DNA from: an uncultured Prevotellaceae bacterium
Lineage (GTDB): Bacteria > Bacteroidota > Bacteroidia > Bacteroidales > Bacteroidaceae
Reading direction: 5' to 3'
Length of the DNA: 39,118 bases
NCBI GenBank assembly: GCA_900316445.1
Contig: ONCZ01000025.1
Location: forward strand, 1-39,118
Part shown: positions 31,521 to 39,118 of the stretch, piece after piece
Layout of the letters: every line of letters begins with the position of its first letter
Numbering within the stretch: the stretch's first letter is position 1
The notes under the pieces: model-generated
Told to the model about the DNA's origin: nothing
The model's database searches: none
What the model saw: only the letters and a program-made list of their open reading frames with translations
Translations under genes and position numbers: made by a program

Positions 31521-34500
31521 TTACTTCTTGGCGGGAGCCGGAGCAGCGTCCTCCTCCTTAATCGTGCGACCCAGTGTCAGGTAAGCCACAGGAGCAGCGA
31601 TGAAGATAGAAGACAGCGTACCGAAGATGACACCCAGAATCATAGCGAACGAGAACGAACGGATAGAGTCACCACCGAGGATGAAGATGGCGAGCAACAC
31701 GATCAACGTCGTCACAGAGGTGTTGATGGTACGGGCGAGCGTCTGGTTCAGCGAGTCGTTGAACAGCGTCTGACGGTCGCGCTTGCCATAGAGACCGATG
31801 TTCTCACGGATACGGTCGAAGACCACCACCTTATCGTTGATGGAGTAACCAATCACCGTCAGGATAGCACCGATGAAGGTCTGGTCGATCTCAAGTGACA
31901 TTGGAACCCATCCCCACAGCACACTATACCAGCCTATCACGATGAGGGCATCGAGGGCGAGGGCAACGGTAGAACCTACAGAGAAGGCCACGTTGCGGAA
32001 GCGCAGCAGGATGTAGAGGAAGATGGCGATGAGGGCGATGATGACAGAGATGATAGCACCGTAAGTGATATCCTTAGCCACCGACGGACCCACCTTGGCA
32101 GAGCTGATGATGGAACCACCCTCACGGACATCAGGATTCTTGAAGTGCTCGACATTCTCCTGGCTCACGAGGCCGGCCTTCTTCAGGGTGTTGAAGAGGA
32201 TGGTCTCAGCCTGGTCGTCGACATCAGGATTGTTAGACTCGATATCCCAGTTGGTAGAGATACGTACGGTCTTACCATCTGTACCCAGGGCGATGACACT
32301 GGTATTAGCCTCCTTCTGGGCATTCTCACCCATCGTGTTGACAAAAGCACCGGCAAGAGCCTGGCGGACGGTCTCAACGGGCGTTTCCTTATCAAGAGTC
32401 ACCACATAGTTACGACCACCGGTGAAGTCGATACTCTGGCTCAGGCCGCGGACAGCGAACGAGATGCAGAAGATAACGGCTGCAGCGCCCCAGATGATGA
32501 ATGACTTCCGATAGTTACCCATAAAGTTATAGTGCACATTCTGCATGAGGTTCTTCGAGTAGGCCGTGACGAAGGTCAGCTTGGTCCACTTGTCCTTGTT
32601 CAGCATGTGGTCGTAAACGACACGTGTCATATAGACAGCCGTGAAGAACGATACGCAGATACCGATGATCCAAGTGGTGGCGAAGCCCTTCACAGGACCT
32701 GTACCGAAGTAGAGCAGGATGACACCTGTGATCAATGATGTCAGGTTCGAGTCGAAGATAGCCGAGAAGGCGTTTGAATAACCCTTGTTGAGAGCTTCCT
32801 TCACCGAGAGTCCCTTGCGGAGTTCCTCCTTGATACGCTCATAGATCAGCACGTTGGCATCCACAGCCGTACCTAAGGTCAGCACGATACCGGCGATACC
32901 AGGCATCGTCAGAGCAGCCTGGAACGAGGTCAGGATACCGAGGGTGAAGAACAAGTTGAAGAGCAGGGCGATATCGGAGAGGATACCAGGAACCCAGCCA
33001 TACAACATAATCATGTAGATCATCAGCAGCACGAAGGCCACAACGAATGAGATGACACCCTGCTTGATAGACTGGGCACCGAGTGACGGACCGACGACCT
33101 CCTCCTGTACGATACGGGTAGGAGCCGGCATCTTACCAGAGTTCAGCGTGTTGGCAAGGTCCTTCGTATCCTCGATGGTAAAGTTACCAGTGATCTGAGA
33201 GTTACCACCATCGATCTGAGTCAGGATACGGGGAGCAGAATAGACGGCATCGTCGAGCACGATGGCCACAGCCTTACCGATGTTCTGCTTCGTAATCTGG
33301 CTCCAACGACGAGCACCATCAGAGTTCATCTGCATAGACACACAGGGATGACCCATCTGGTCGAAGTCGTCCTTACCGTTGGTGATGACATCACCCTCCA
33401 GCGGAGCACGGCCTGAAGGCTCTGTGATCTTCAGGGCATAGAGCTCAAAGATGTCACCCTTGGTGTTCTGGCCTCCGAAATCCTCAGCCTTGGCACCCCA
33501 GCGGAGCTTCAGCTCTGCGGGCAGGATCTGACGGGCGAGGTCGGAGAAGATGATCTTGTTGATCTCTGCGGTATCGCGGGCATTGGCATAACCAACGACG
33601 GCGAGGGTGTTACCCTGTGTGGGCTGGAAGATAGAGAACAGCGGGTTCTGCTTCTTAGCCAGCTCTTTTGCCTGAGCGTCGATGCTGTTGTCCTTCTTGG
33701 CCAACTTGGCAGCCAGGTCGTTGGCAGCAGCCTTCACGGTGTCGGCGGCTTCTCCGGAAATACCGGTTTCTCCGGAGATTCCGGTTGTATCCTCTTCGAC
33801 TACCTCACCACCCTGGATAGCGTAGCGCTGGTTCAGCTGAGCCAGCAGCGGGGTGATCTCCTGAGAGTTGTAAGTCTCCCAGAACTCGAGGTTAGCACTT
33901 CCCTGGAGGAGCTTACGCACACGCTCCGGCTCCTTGATACCAGGCATCTCGACCATGATACGGCCGCTCTGGCCTTCGAGCTTCTGGATGTTAGGCTGGA
34001 CGACACCGAACTTATCGATACGGTTACGAACCACGTTGAATGAGTTGTCAACAGCTGAGGCAACCTCCGTACGGAGTGCAGCCTCCACCTCAGAGTCTGT
34101 GCTCTGGGTGCTCACCTTGCCCTTCATCTGCTGAGTAGCGAAGATAGCGGCGAGGGGACGGCCATTGCCTTCTTGTTTCCAATACTTAATGAACAGGGAG
34201 ATGAAGTCGTTCTGACTGGTTTCCTCTTCCTTCTTGGCCAGTTCCATAGCCTTCTTGTAGGCAGCGTCCTGCTTGTGGTCGGCGAGCACATCGACGACAT
34301 CGGGCACAGACACCTCGAGGATAACGTTCATACCGCCTTTCAGGTCAAGACCCAGGCCAATCTCCATCTCACGGCACTGCTTCAGCGAGTAGATGCCCAT
34401 ATACACCTTCTCGTTGTTGATTGAGTCGAGGTACTCCGCACCAGCTTCCTCACCCATAGCGGCAGCCTTACTCTCGTAGTGGCGTGTCACGAATGAGAAG

Positions 34501-34535
34501 GAGAGGTAGAAGCAGCACACGAGCATCAGAAGCAC
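31521..34535 (-). CDS. secDF: SecDF fused protein-export subunit
   Basis: This is the fused SecD-SecF membrane protein that uses ion gradients to help SecYEG complete export. SecD motifs are GLGLDLKGGMNVILEV near residue 63 and a six-span block beginning ISFVVAFVLLMIYMIMLYGW. SecF begins at about residue 690 with SIDFTGGRNYVV and has its own spans to the C-terminus. The frame can start at GTG 34535 or ATG 34526, giving a first span at the extreme N-terminus (LLMLVCCFYLSFSF). Homologues carry about ten more residues before this span. Here an ATG at 34568 would supply them (MYANRIYI), but an in-frame TAA at 34544-34542 interrupts. A GISGET/GISGEA duplication marks the periplasmic region near residue 250. 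Length and motifs are otherwise normal. Confidence 0.93.
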   Translation of the reverse strand: MLLMLVCCFYLSFSFVTRHYESKAAAMGEEAGAEYLDSINNEKVYMGIYSLKQCREMEIGLGLDLKGGMNVILEVSVPDVVDVLADHKQDAAYKKAMELAKKEEETSQNDFISLFIKYWKQEGNGRPLAAIFATQQMKGKVSTQSTDSEVEAALRTEVASAVDNSFNVVRNRIDKFGVVQPNIQKLEGQSGRIMVEMPGIKEPERVRKLLQGSANLEFWETYNSQEITPLLAQLNQRYAIQGGEVVEEDTTGISGETGISGEAADTVKAAANDLAAKLAKKDNSIDAQAKELAKKQNPLFSIFQPTQGNTLAVVGYANARDTAEINKIIFSDLARQILPAELKLRWGAKAEDFGGQNTKGDIFELYALKITEPSGRAPLEGDVITNGKDDFDQMGHPCVSMQMNSDGARRWSQITKQNIGKAVAIVLDDAVYSAPRILTQIDGGNSQITGNFTIEDTKDLANTLNSGKMPAPTRIVQEEVVGPSLGAQSIKQGVISFVVAFVLLMIYMIMLYGWVPGILSDIALLFNLFFTLGILTSFQAALTMPGIAGIVLTLGTAVDANVLIYERIKEELRKGLSVKEALNKGYSNAFSAIFDSNLTSLITGVILLYFGTGPVKGFATTWIIGICVSFFTAVYMTRVVYDHMLNKDKWTKLTFVTAYSKNLMQNVHYNFMGNYRKSFIIWGAAAVIFCISFAVRGLSQSIDFTGGRNYVVTLDKETPVETVRQALAGAFVNTMGENAQKEANTSVIALGTDGKTVRISTNWDIESNNPDVDDQAETILFNTLKKAGLVSQENVEHFKNPDVREGGSIISSAKVGPSVAKDITYGAIISVIIALIAIFLYILLRFRNVAFSVGSTVALALDALIVIGWYSVLWGWVPMSLEIDQTFIGAILTVIGYSINDKVVVFDRIRENIGLYGKRDRQTLFNDSLNQTLARTINTSVTTLIVLLAIFILGGDSIRSFSFAMILGVIFGTLSSIFIAAPVAYLTLGRTIKEEDAAPAPAKK

Positions 34536-34578
34536 TGCGATTTATATATATATTCTGTTCGCGTACATTTTTAGCGTG

Positions 34579-34586
34579 CAAATATA
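34579..34586 (-). promoter_or_regulatory. -7 box upstream of SecDF
   Basis: The minus strand reads TATATTTG, exact to consensus. The ATG at 34568 is only 10 bases downstream, so it would be almost leaderless, while the GTG at 34535 would have a leader of about 37 bases. Confidence 0.6.
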
Positions 34587-34635
34587 GACATTTTTTCAGA
34601 AATGGAAAAAAATATGAGCGTTTTTCGTTCATTTT

Positions 34636-35469
34636 TTAAGGTTTATGCACTAATTTTAGCCAACATAAGATAGGATAATGGTCGCTGGCGTCAATTTTGT
34701 CATCAACCTGACAGTTATAAGGCGTGAAGTGGTCGGAGCACAAAATGTGGTCAATCCGGAAATAGAAGCCTTTCCGATTATATGACAAACCGAGTCCTCT
34801 TCCGGTCTCCGCGAAACAGTCCGTCAGCCCCTTGGCGATCTCATGGCGGGAGTAGGAAATGGGGTTGTCGTTGAAGTCACCGCACACGATGGTGGGATAC
34901 TGGCTGTGAGCCTCGATATACTTGTGGACGGCCTCAGCCCCTACGGCGCGCAGCGCATTGGCATGCCCCAACTTCGTCAGCAGCAACTTCGACTCCTGCC
35001 TGACCGTGTCTCTCTGCACCTTGCCCTTCAGCATGTCCTCATAGCGCGTACGCTCCTCTTTCGAGAGGTGCGTCGACTCCAGATGGTTGTTGATCACCAA
35101 CACCGTGTCCTCACCCACCTGCAGATACCACGCCACAGAGCCGTTGGCCCGAGACTCATAGGGGATACGCTCGCGTCGGATGATGGGGAAACGAGTATGG
35201 ATGCCCATACCGTTGAAAAACTCATCATTCTGGTTGAAGAAGATTGTATCGTTATACGGATAGGTCTTCTCATAGCTGCGGAACACATAGCGACGCCACG
35301 TGTCCACATCCTCCTGCAGACAGACGATGTCAGCCTCCTGCCTGAGCAGATAAGGACAAATCGTATCAAAGCCCGCTCCCGACTTATAGTCGTCCACCCC
35401 CAGGTAGGAACAGACATTATACGACAGCACCTTGATGGTCCCTTCGGGTACTTCCTGCGTCGAGTGCAT
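34636..35469 (-). CDS. Endonuclease/exonuclease/phosphatase-family domain (frame-disrupted gene)
   Basis: The frame encodes the complete EEP domain: IKVLSYNVCSY, the metal-binding ADIVCLQED, INNHLEST, CGDFNDNP and the closing DASDHYPILCW. Such proteins cut phosphodiester bonds in nucleic acids or lipids; Bacteroidetes members of this type are usually membrane-anchored by an N-terminal set of spans. Here those spans are encoded just upstream in a different frame (35476-35681). Translation alone could begin at ATG 35469 or TTG 35499, giving a soluble enzyme without export signals. All catalytic motifs are present. Neighbours are SecDF downstream and a rhomboid protease upstream. Confidence 0.8.
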   Translation of the reverse strand: MHSTQEVPEGTIKVLSYNVCSYLGVDDYKSGAGFDTICPYLLRQEADIVCLQEDVDTWRRYVFRSYEKTYPYNDTIFFNQNDEFFNGMGIHTRFPIIRRERIPYESRANGSVAWYLQVGEDTVLVINNHLESTHLSKEERTRYEDMLKGKVQRDTVRQESKLLLTKLGHANALRAVGAEAVHKYIEAHSQYPTIVCGDFNDNPISYSRHEIAKGLTDCFAETGRGLGLSYNRKGFYFRIDHILCSDHFTPYNCQVDDKIDASDHYPILCWLKLVHKP

Positions 35470-35475
35470 CGCACT

Positions 35476-35681
35476 TTCCGCCACTTGAACGTCAGCCAAA
35501 AGAAGATAAACACGAGGTTCACCAGCAGGAATATGGGGAAAACCATACCCAGATTCGACAGCAATGGAAAGGACACCGGACTGATGCGGTCAGAATAGCC
35601 CGCTGCCAGCATCAGCAACACTGTAGCCACATTCGCTCCTGCGAAGATGTTAATGGTAAGAGTCTTCAGTTGCTTAATCAT
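35476..35681 (-). pseudogene. Out-of-frame N-terminal membrane part of the EEP-family protein
   Basis: The ATG at 35681 overlaps the rhomboid stop by 4 bases, the normal arrangement for an operon. It begins MIKQLKTLTINIFAGANVAT with two membrane spans (the second VFPIFLLVNLVFIFFWLTF) ending KWRK. In related proteins a third hydrophobic segment follows, then the PEGTIKVLSYN start of the EEP domain. Here that third segment is absent and the EEP domain is in another frame, as if about 60-80 bases had been lost. The original frame runs on to 35094 as an unlikely basic peptide. Sequencing error is possible but would not explain the missing segment. Confidence 0.65.
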
Positions 35682-36619
35682 CGCTCATTGCTAGCATCGA
35701 AGAGTTTCTTCTTCTCTTCTTTCGTCAGACTGTCATAGCCACTCTTACGGATCTTGTCGAGAATGGCATCTATCTCTTCCTGGTTCTTATGTTTCCGGGC
35801 ATTATACTCCTGGTCAGTCTCTCTCGCGCCACCACCCTGCTCGGCATGCATGTGTGGCTGGCTCTGGCGGCTGTTATACTGCCGCTGGTCGAAATTTCGC
35901 TTCAGGTTCTCAAAGAACTGCTGTCCGCGGCTACGGTCATAACTTCCGTTGGGATGCTTGTTCCAGTAACGGATCATCAGGTAGCCGAAGAGCATGCCAC
36001 CCAGGTGGGCGGTGTGTGCCACACCATCGCCAGAGGAACCAAGAGCAGAGAAAAATTCTATGGCCACATAACCCAGCACGAACCACTTTGCCTTGATGGG
36101 GAATGGGAACGGGATGATGAACAGCCGCTCGTTGGGGAACGTCATACCGAAGGCGAGAATCACTGCATAGACAGCACCCGATGCACCTATCGTTGTCCAG
36201 GCATTCAACGCAGAGGCATACTGACTACCATACTCCAACACCATACCCAAGGTCGCTTGGGGAACCTGCTCAGCAACAGTCATATAGAACGAGCCGAACT
36301 GTGCCAGTTCCTGCAACAGACCGGCTCCAATACCACACGTTATGTAATAAAAAAGGAACTTCTTCGGCCCCCAGACATTCTCTATCACACAACCGAACAT
36401 CCAAAGACCAAACATATTAGACAGTATATGCATGAAACTGGCATGCAGGAAGAGATAGGTCACCAACTGGTAAAAATGAAAATCACTGGCCATGAAAAAA
36501 TGAAGTCCGCCGATGTCTTTCAAATCGATTCCTCGCAGTTCCAGAACAAGCGTGGCAAGGAAGGCGATCAGATTAATAATCAGCAGATTTTTTGTGATAG
36601 GGGGTATGCGGAACATCAT
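35678..36619 (-). CDS. Rhomboid-family intramembrane serine protease
   Basis: The 313-residue protein has six or more membrane spans in the first 220 residues. The catalytic pair is visible: S147 in TIGASGAVYA and H205 in GVAHTAHLGGMLFGYL. The HASFMHILSNMFGLWMFG segment in the second and third spans is also typical. Rhomboids cleave transmembrane segments of other proteins within the inner membrane. The cytoplasmic tail (about 225-313) is hydrophilic, glutamine-rich and ends in a helix (LTKEEKKKLFDASNE). A -7 box TAATTTTG lies at 36692-36699 on the minus strand. The gene overlaps the EEP-family gene by 4 bases. Confidence 0.92.
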   Translation of the reverse strand: MMFRIPPITKNLLIINLIAFLATLVLELRGIDLKDIGGLHFFMASDFHFYQLVTYLFLHASFMHILSNMFGLWMFGCVIENVWGPKKFLFYYITCGIGAGLLQELAQFGSFYMTVAEQVPQATLGMVLEYGSQYASALNAWTTIGASGAVYAVILAFGMTFPNERLFIIPFPFPIKAKWFVLGYVAIEFFSALGSSGDGVAHTAHLGGMLFGYLMIRYWNKHPNGSYDRSRGQQFFENLKRNFDQRQYNSRQSQPHMHAEQGGGARETDQEYNARKHKNQEEIDAILDKIRKSGYDSLTKEEKKKLFDASNER

Positions 36620-36781
36620 GTTGATTGACGATTTACTAATTTACGATTATACTATTTACACTTTAGGCAGTGCCGATGCACAAATCCGCTGCAAAATTAC
36701 GAAAAATATCTCGTTTTAGTCCTAAAAATGAGGTTAATACTATTTTTTTTTATTAAAAAAGCAATTTTTTCTCTTTTTTTG

Positions 36782-36812
36782 TTGTTTCTTTAAATACTTT
36801 GCACTATATTTG
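36782..36812 (+). promoter_or_regulatory. Promoter of the HU gene
   Basis: TTG at 36782-36784, 20 bases, then TATATTTG at 36805-36812 match the Bacteroidetes consensus. The leader is about 55 bases and AT-rich, as expected for a highly expressed gene. Confidence 0.8.
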
Positions 36813-36874
36813 CCAAGAAATTCGGCTATACTTTAGTTTTATTACTATTAATAATTTATTTAAATTTAAAAATT

Positions 36875-37147
36875 ATGAACAAAACAGAATTGGTAGAGAA
36901 GATTGCAGCAGGCGCTGGTCTCTCAAAGGTAGACGCAAAGAAGGCTCTTGACGCTACAGTAGCAGCTATTAAGGACGCTCTCGTGGCTGGTGACAAAATC
37001 GCCCTTGTTGGTTTCGGTACATTTAGCGTAAGCGAGCGCCCTGCTCGTGAGGGTATCAACCCCGCTACCAAGCAGAAGATCTCTATCGCTGCTAAGAAAG
37101 TGGCAAAGTTCAAGGCTGGTGCTGAACTCGCCGACGCAATCAAATAA
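36875..37147 (+). CDS. HU-family DNA-binding protein
   Basis: The 90-residue protein has the full HU length and fold. Its helices are MNKTELVEKIAAGAGLSKVD and DATVAAIKDALVAGDKIAL, then the signature VGFGTFSVSERPAREGINP in the beta arms, with the proline-tipped arm followed by ISIAAKKVAKFKAGAELADA. HU bends and packages chromosomal DNA. It has a consensus promoter and its own terminator, so it is transcribed alone. Nothing unusual is seen. Confidence 0.97.
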   Translation: MNKTELVEKIAAGAGLSKVDAKKALDATVAAIKDALVAGDKIALVGFGTFSVSERPAREGINPATKQKISIAAKKVAKFKAGAELADAIK

Positions 37148-37168
37148 TCAAAATTGTAAAATAAAAAT

Positions 37169-37207
37169 ACGTGGAGACTTCGCTTGAAGCCTCCACGTTA
37201 TTTTTTA
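37169..37207 (+). terminator. Terminator after the HU gene
   Basis: ACGTGGAG-A-CTTC pairs with GAAG-C-CTCCACGT around a GCTT loop, with one A-C mismatch, and is followed by TTATTTTTT. It lies between the convergent HU and GH43 genes. Confidence 0.88.
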
Positions 37208-37221
37208 CATTTATTTTACAA

Positions 37222-38877
37222 CTACTTCGTCACTCTTATCCAGTCGGCATCTACCCAACCACGGTCACATTTAGGATCCGTCTCAGCGGCAACGAAGCCG
37301 AACTTTGCACCAATCCACTTACCCTCCTTCATCTGGAACACATCACCACATTCGGTAAATTTCTTGCCATTCTGGCTCCAGGCAAACCTTACCTTGGAGT
37401 CATTGACCGTAAGGCGTAAATAGATGTCTTCATGAATTCCCGGCTTGTAGTCGATCTGGTCTTCTGCAGTAGGCTTCAGGGAAGCAATGATACGCTCTGT
37501 CTGAGGATTACCTTTATCAGCAGCATGGCAGGTCATCTGCACCAGTTCGAATATACTCCCCACCCTGCGAACGACCAAGGCTGAGTAGTCGAGACCCATC
37601 ATAATCAAACCGCCGAACTGTCCGTCGGCCTTCGATGTCATACGAATCTTCGTGGTGACGGTGAACGCATCGGCTGGCGTCTTCTGCAATAACAGGTTGG
37701 GAACTTCCCAAAAGTTCTTCCAACCCTCAGATAGTTTATAGGTATATATACGGAATGTGCCGAAAGCAGTAGGCACACCGTATTTCTCATCGTAGTTGGC
37801 GTGCCACTCCCACTGTTTACCCATCATCGGCACGTTGAACTCATCACTCTCCACAGGGTTTATGATTGCCGTGCTATTGCTCTTGGGTTTTCTGTAAGTG
37901 GTGACAGGTTCGCCATTTTTGCCCATGATGGGCCAGCCCGTTGTCCAGTCAACAGGATTCAGATGCACAACACGGCCGTAAGCCTCCTTATCCTGAAAAT
38001 GCAGGAACCAATCTTCCCCATATTTCGTGTGAACCCAAGCGCCCTGATGAGGGCCATTGATGTTGGTCTTACCTTGGGCCAGCACAATCTTATGTTCATA
38101 AGGGCCATATGGTGACTTCGAGCGCATGGCAAGTTGGAAACCCGTAGGCACACCACCTGCCGGACACATAATCCAATACCAACCGTCTCGCTTATAGAAT
38201 TTCGGGCCTTCACAGGTACGATTCTCCGTACCATTACCATCGAAGACAATGACAGGCTGCCCGATGGCTCTCGTACCATCGGCACTCATCTCGCGTACCG
38301 TCAATACCGAAGCAAACTTAGCGCGTGAGTTCGCCCAACCGTTTACCAGATAGCAGCGGCCATCCTCGTCCCAAAGCGGTGTCGTATCGATATAGCCTTG
38401 CCCCTTGATAACACAGACAGGCTTCTCCCAACGGCCCGCAGGATCCTGTGTCTTCACCATATAGACGCCAAAGTCAGGGTCTCCCCAATAGATATAGTAC
38501 CAGCCATCGTGATAGCGGATGGAAGGAGCCCATACGCCATTGCCGTGCTGGGGTGTACTGAAATGTTTCTCCAACTGCGCATCACCCTCATAGAGCGAGG
38601 TCAATGCATAATTGATAATCTCCCAGTTCACCAAATCCCTGGAATGCAGGATTGGCAGGCCTGGAACGCAGTTGAATGACGAAGCGGTCAGATAATAGTC
38701 CTCGCCACTGGCTCCGACACAAACGTCAGGGTCGCTGTAGTCAGCATTGATCACAGGATTGGTGTAAGTCCCGTCACCATTATCTGGCGACCACACCCCA
38801 GAAACGTAATCTGTCTGACCACTGGCCAAGAACGGGATGACCAGCGTCAGACAGATAAGACAAAGTCTCGTAACCAT
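37222..38877 (-). CDS. Secreted GH43 beta-xylosidase/arabinofuranosidase-type enzyme
   Basis: The 551-residue protein starts at MVTRLCLICLTLV (38877), giving a signal peptide ending LASGQ; the longer frame to 39078 only shadows the neighbouring gene. Residues of about 35-330 are the GH43 propeller with D49 (NADYSDPDVC), D164 (YIDTTPLWDEDG) and E223 (RTCEGPKFYK) as probable catalytic residues. From about residue 350 a GH43 C-terminal beta-sandwich follows (EWHANYDEKYG to the end, with GGLIMMGLDYSALVV). Such enzymes release xylose or arabinose from xylan or arabinan. The gene begins one base after the stop codon of a KduD-like dehydrogenase, so sugar release and uronate metabolism appear to be co-expressed. 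Confidence 0.9.
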   Translation of the reverse strand: MVTRLCLICLTLVIPFLASGQTDYVSGVWSPDNGDGTYTNPVINADYSDPDVCVGASGEDYYLTASSFNCVPGLPILHSRDLVNWEIINYALTSLYEGDAQLEKHFSTPQHGNGVWAPSIRYHDGWYYIYWGDPDFGVYMVKTQDPAGRWEKPVCVIKGQGYIDTTPLWDEDGRCYLVNGWANSRAKFASVLTVREMSADGTRAIGQPVIVFDGNGTENRTCEGPKFYKRDGWYWIMCPAGGVPTGFQLAMRSKSPYGPYEHKIVLAQGKTNINGPHQGAWVHTKYGEDWFLHFQDKEAYGRVVHLNPVDWTTGWPIMGKNGEPVTTYRKPKSNSTAIINPVESDEFNVPMMGKQWEWHANYDEKYGVPTAFGTFRIYTYKLSEGWKNFWEVPNLLLQKTPADAFTVTTKIRMTSKADGQFGGLIMMGLDYSALVVRRVGSIFELVQMTCHAADKGNPQTERIIASLKPTAEDQIDYKPGIHEDIYLRLTVNDSKVRFAWSQNGKKFTECGDVFQMKEGKWIGAKFGFVAAETDPKCDRGWVDADWIRVTK

Positions 38878-38878
38878 A

Positions 38879-39118
38879 TTACTTAGGCTGTTTGCCGATG
38901 TAGGCGAGGATACCGCCATCGACATAAAGAATATGACCATTAACGGCATCAGAGGCATGAGAGGCAAGGAACACAGCGGGTCCTCCGAGCTCTGAGGGAT
39001 CGAGCCAGCGTCCTGCAGGAGTCTTGGCACAGATGAAGCTGTCGAACGGATGACGACTGCCATCGGGCTGACGCTCACGCAGCGGAGCGGTCTGCGGGGT
39101 AGCGATGTAACCCGGACC
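38879..39118 (-). CDS. kduD: KduD-like SDR dehydrogenase, C-terminal part (cut by window end)
   Basis: The last 79 residues are visible: GPGYIATPQTAPLRERQPDG, SRHPFDSFICAKTPAGRWLD, PSELGGPAVFLASHASDAVN, then GHILYVDGGILAYIGKQPK. The pattern of PGYIATPQT, a helix starting R(W)..P..L, VFLAS.A and the VDGG end is that of short-chain dehydrogenases. The details fit 2-deoxy-D-gluconate 3-dehydrogenase/gluconate 5-dehydrogenase (KduD-like) enzymes, which act on sugars from pectin and uronate breakdown in the cytoplasm. The NAD-binding and catalytic Tyr-Lys parts lie beyond the window. The gene overlaps no other and is the upstream partner of GH43. Confidence 0.85.
   Translation of the reverse strand, partial: GPGYIATPQTAPLRERQPDGSRHPFDSFICAKTPAGRWLDPSELGGPAVFLASHASDAVNGHILYVDGGILAYIGKQPK

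Noticed and set aside
38878-39078. N-terminal extension of the GH43 protein by 67 residues
   Set aside because: The extension is out-of-frame reading of the KduD-like gene, and the signal peptide at 38877 gives a normal start.

Overview
The window reads as a chromosome segment of a gut or rumen Bacteroidales bacterium, most likely a Prevotella-type genome. The support is promoters with a TAnnTTTG -7 box and a TTG/TTTG -33 box about 20 bases upstream, the near absence of Shine-Dalgarno sites, a fused SecDF, a TonB receptor paired with DUF4249, DUF3836 and DUF3737 proteins, BlaI/M56-TonB signalling, and secreted enzymes for plant cell walls. No 16S rRNA or species marker is present, so the genus is an inference.

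Layout. 23-5441 (minus): outer-membrane operon of TonB receptor, DUF4249 lipoprotein and an MG2/plug-like secreted protein. 5781-9045: DUF3836, DUF3737 and a MalY/PatB aminotransferase, interspersed with a palindromic repeat family; one repeat half lies in frame inside the aminotransferase and another supplies its stop codon. 9046-12739 (minus): secreted GH43 enzyme and lipoprotein carboxylesterase, a hemicellulose-type pair. 12885-17628: a 4.7 kb three-gene cassette (VirE_N-DUF3987 protein plus two unknown proteins) bounded by perfect 27-base inverted repeats and carrying repeated TTCTAAGAC boxes. 17881-17952: tRNA-Arg(CCT). 18035-22557: an AT-richer accessory stretch with tandem repeats, a strongly folded RNA candidate, a six-gene operon of membrane and secreted proteins including a membrane-anchored J-domain protein, a decayed gene and a RelE/ParE-type toxin-antitoxin pair. 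22563-25758 (minus): BlaI repressor, M56-TonB sensor and TPR protein behind a promoter with two identical operators. 25813-31496: another palindromic repeat, a small secreted carboxypeptidase-regulatory-like protein, a 1485-residue pectinesterase with duplicated modules, and a 54-residue lipoprotein too short for usual gene calls. 31521-37207: housekeeping block of SecDF, a broken EEP-family gene, rhomboid protease and HU. 37222-39118 (minus): GH43 enzyme and the end of a KduD-like dehydrogenase.

How the genes work together. The GH43/esterase pair, the CE8 pectinesterase and the GH43/KduD pair fit stepwise breakdown of xylan, arabinan or pectin with uronate metabolism in the cytoplasm. The BlaI-M56-TPR operon looks like a self-regulated envelope sensor. 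The least explained parts are the inverted-repeat cassette with its box array, the folded RNA ahead of the J-domain membrane operon, and the palindromic element that has entered a coding sequence. Three housekeeping or metabolic genes show lesions or additions: a stop codon at the usual SecDF N-terminus, an out-of-frame junction in the EEP gene, and repeat-derived peptide in the aminotransferase.
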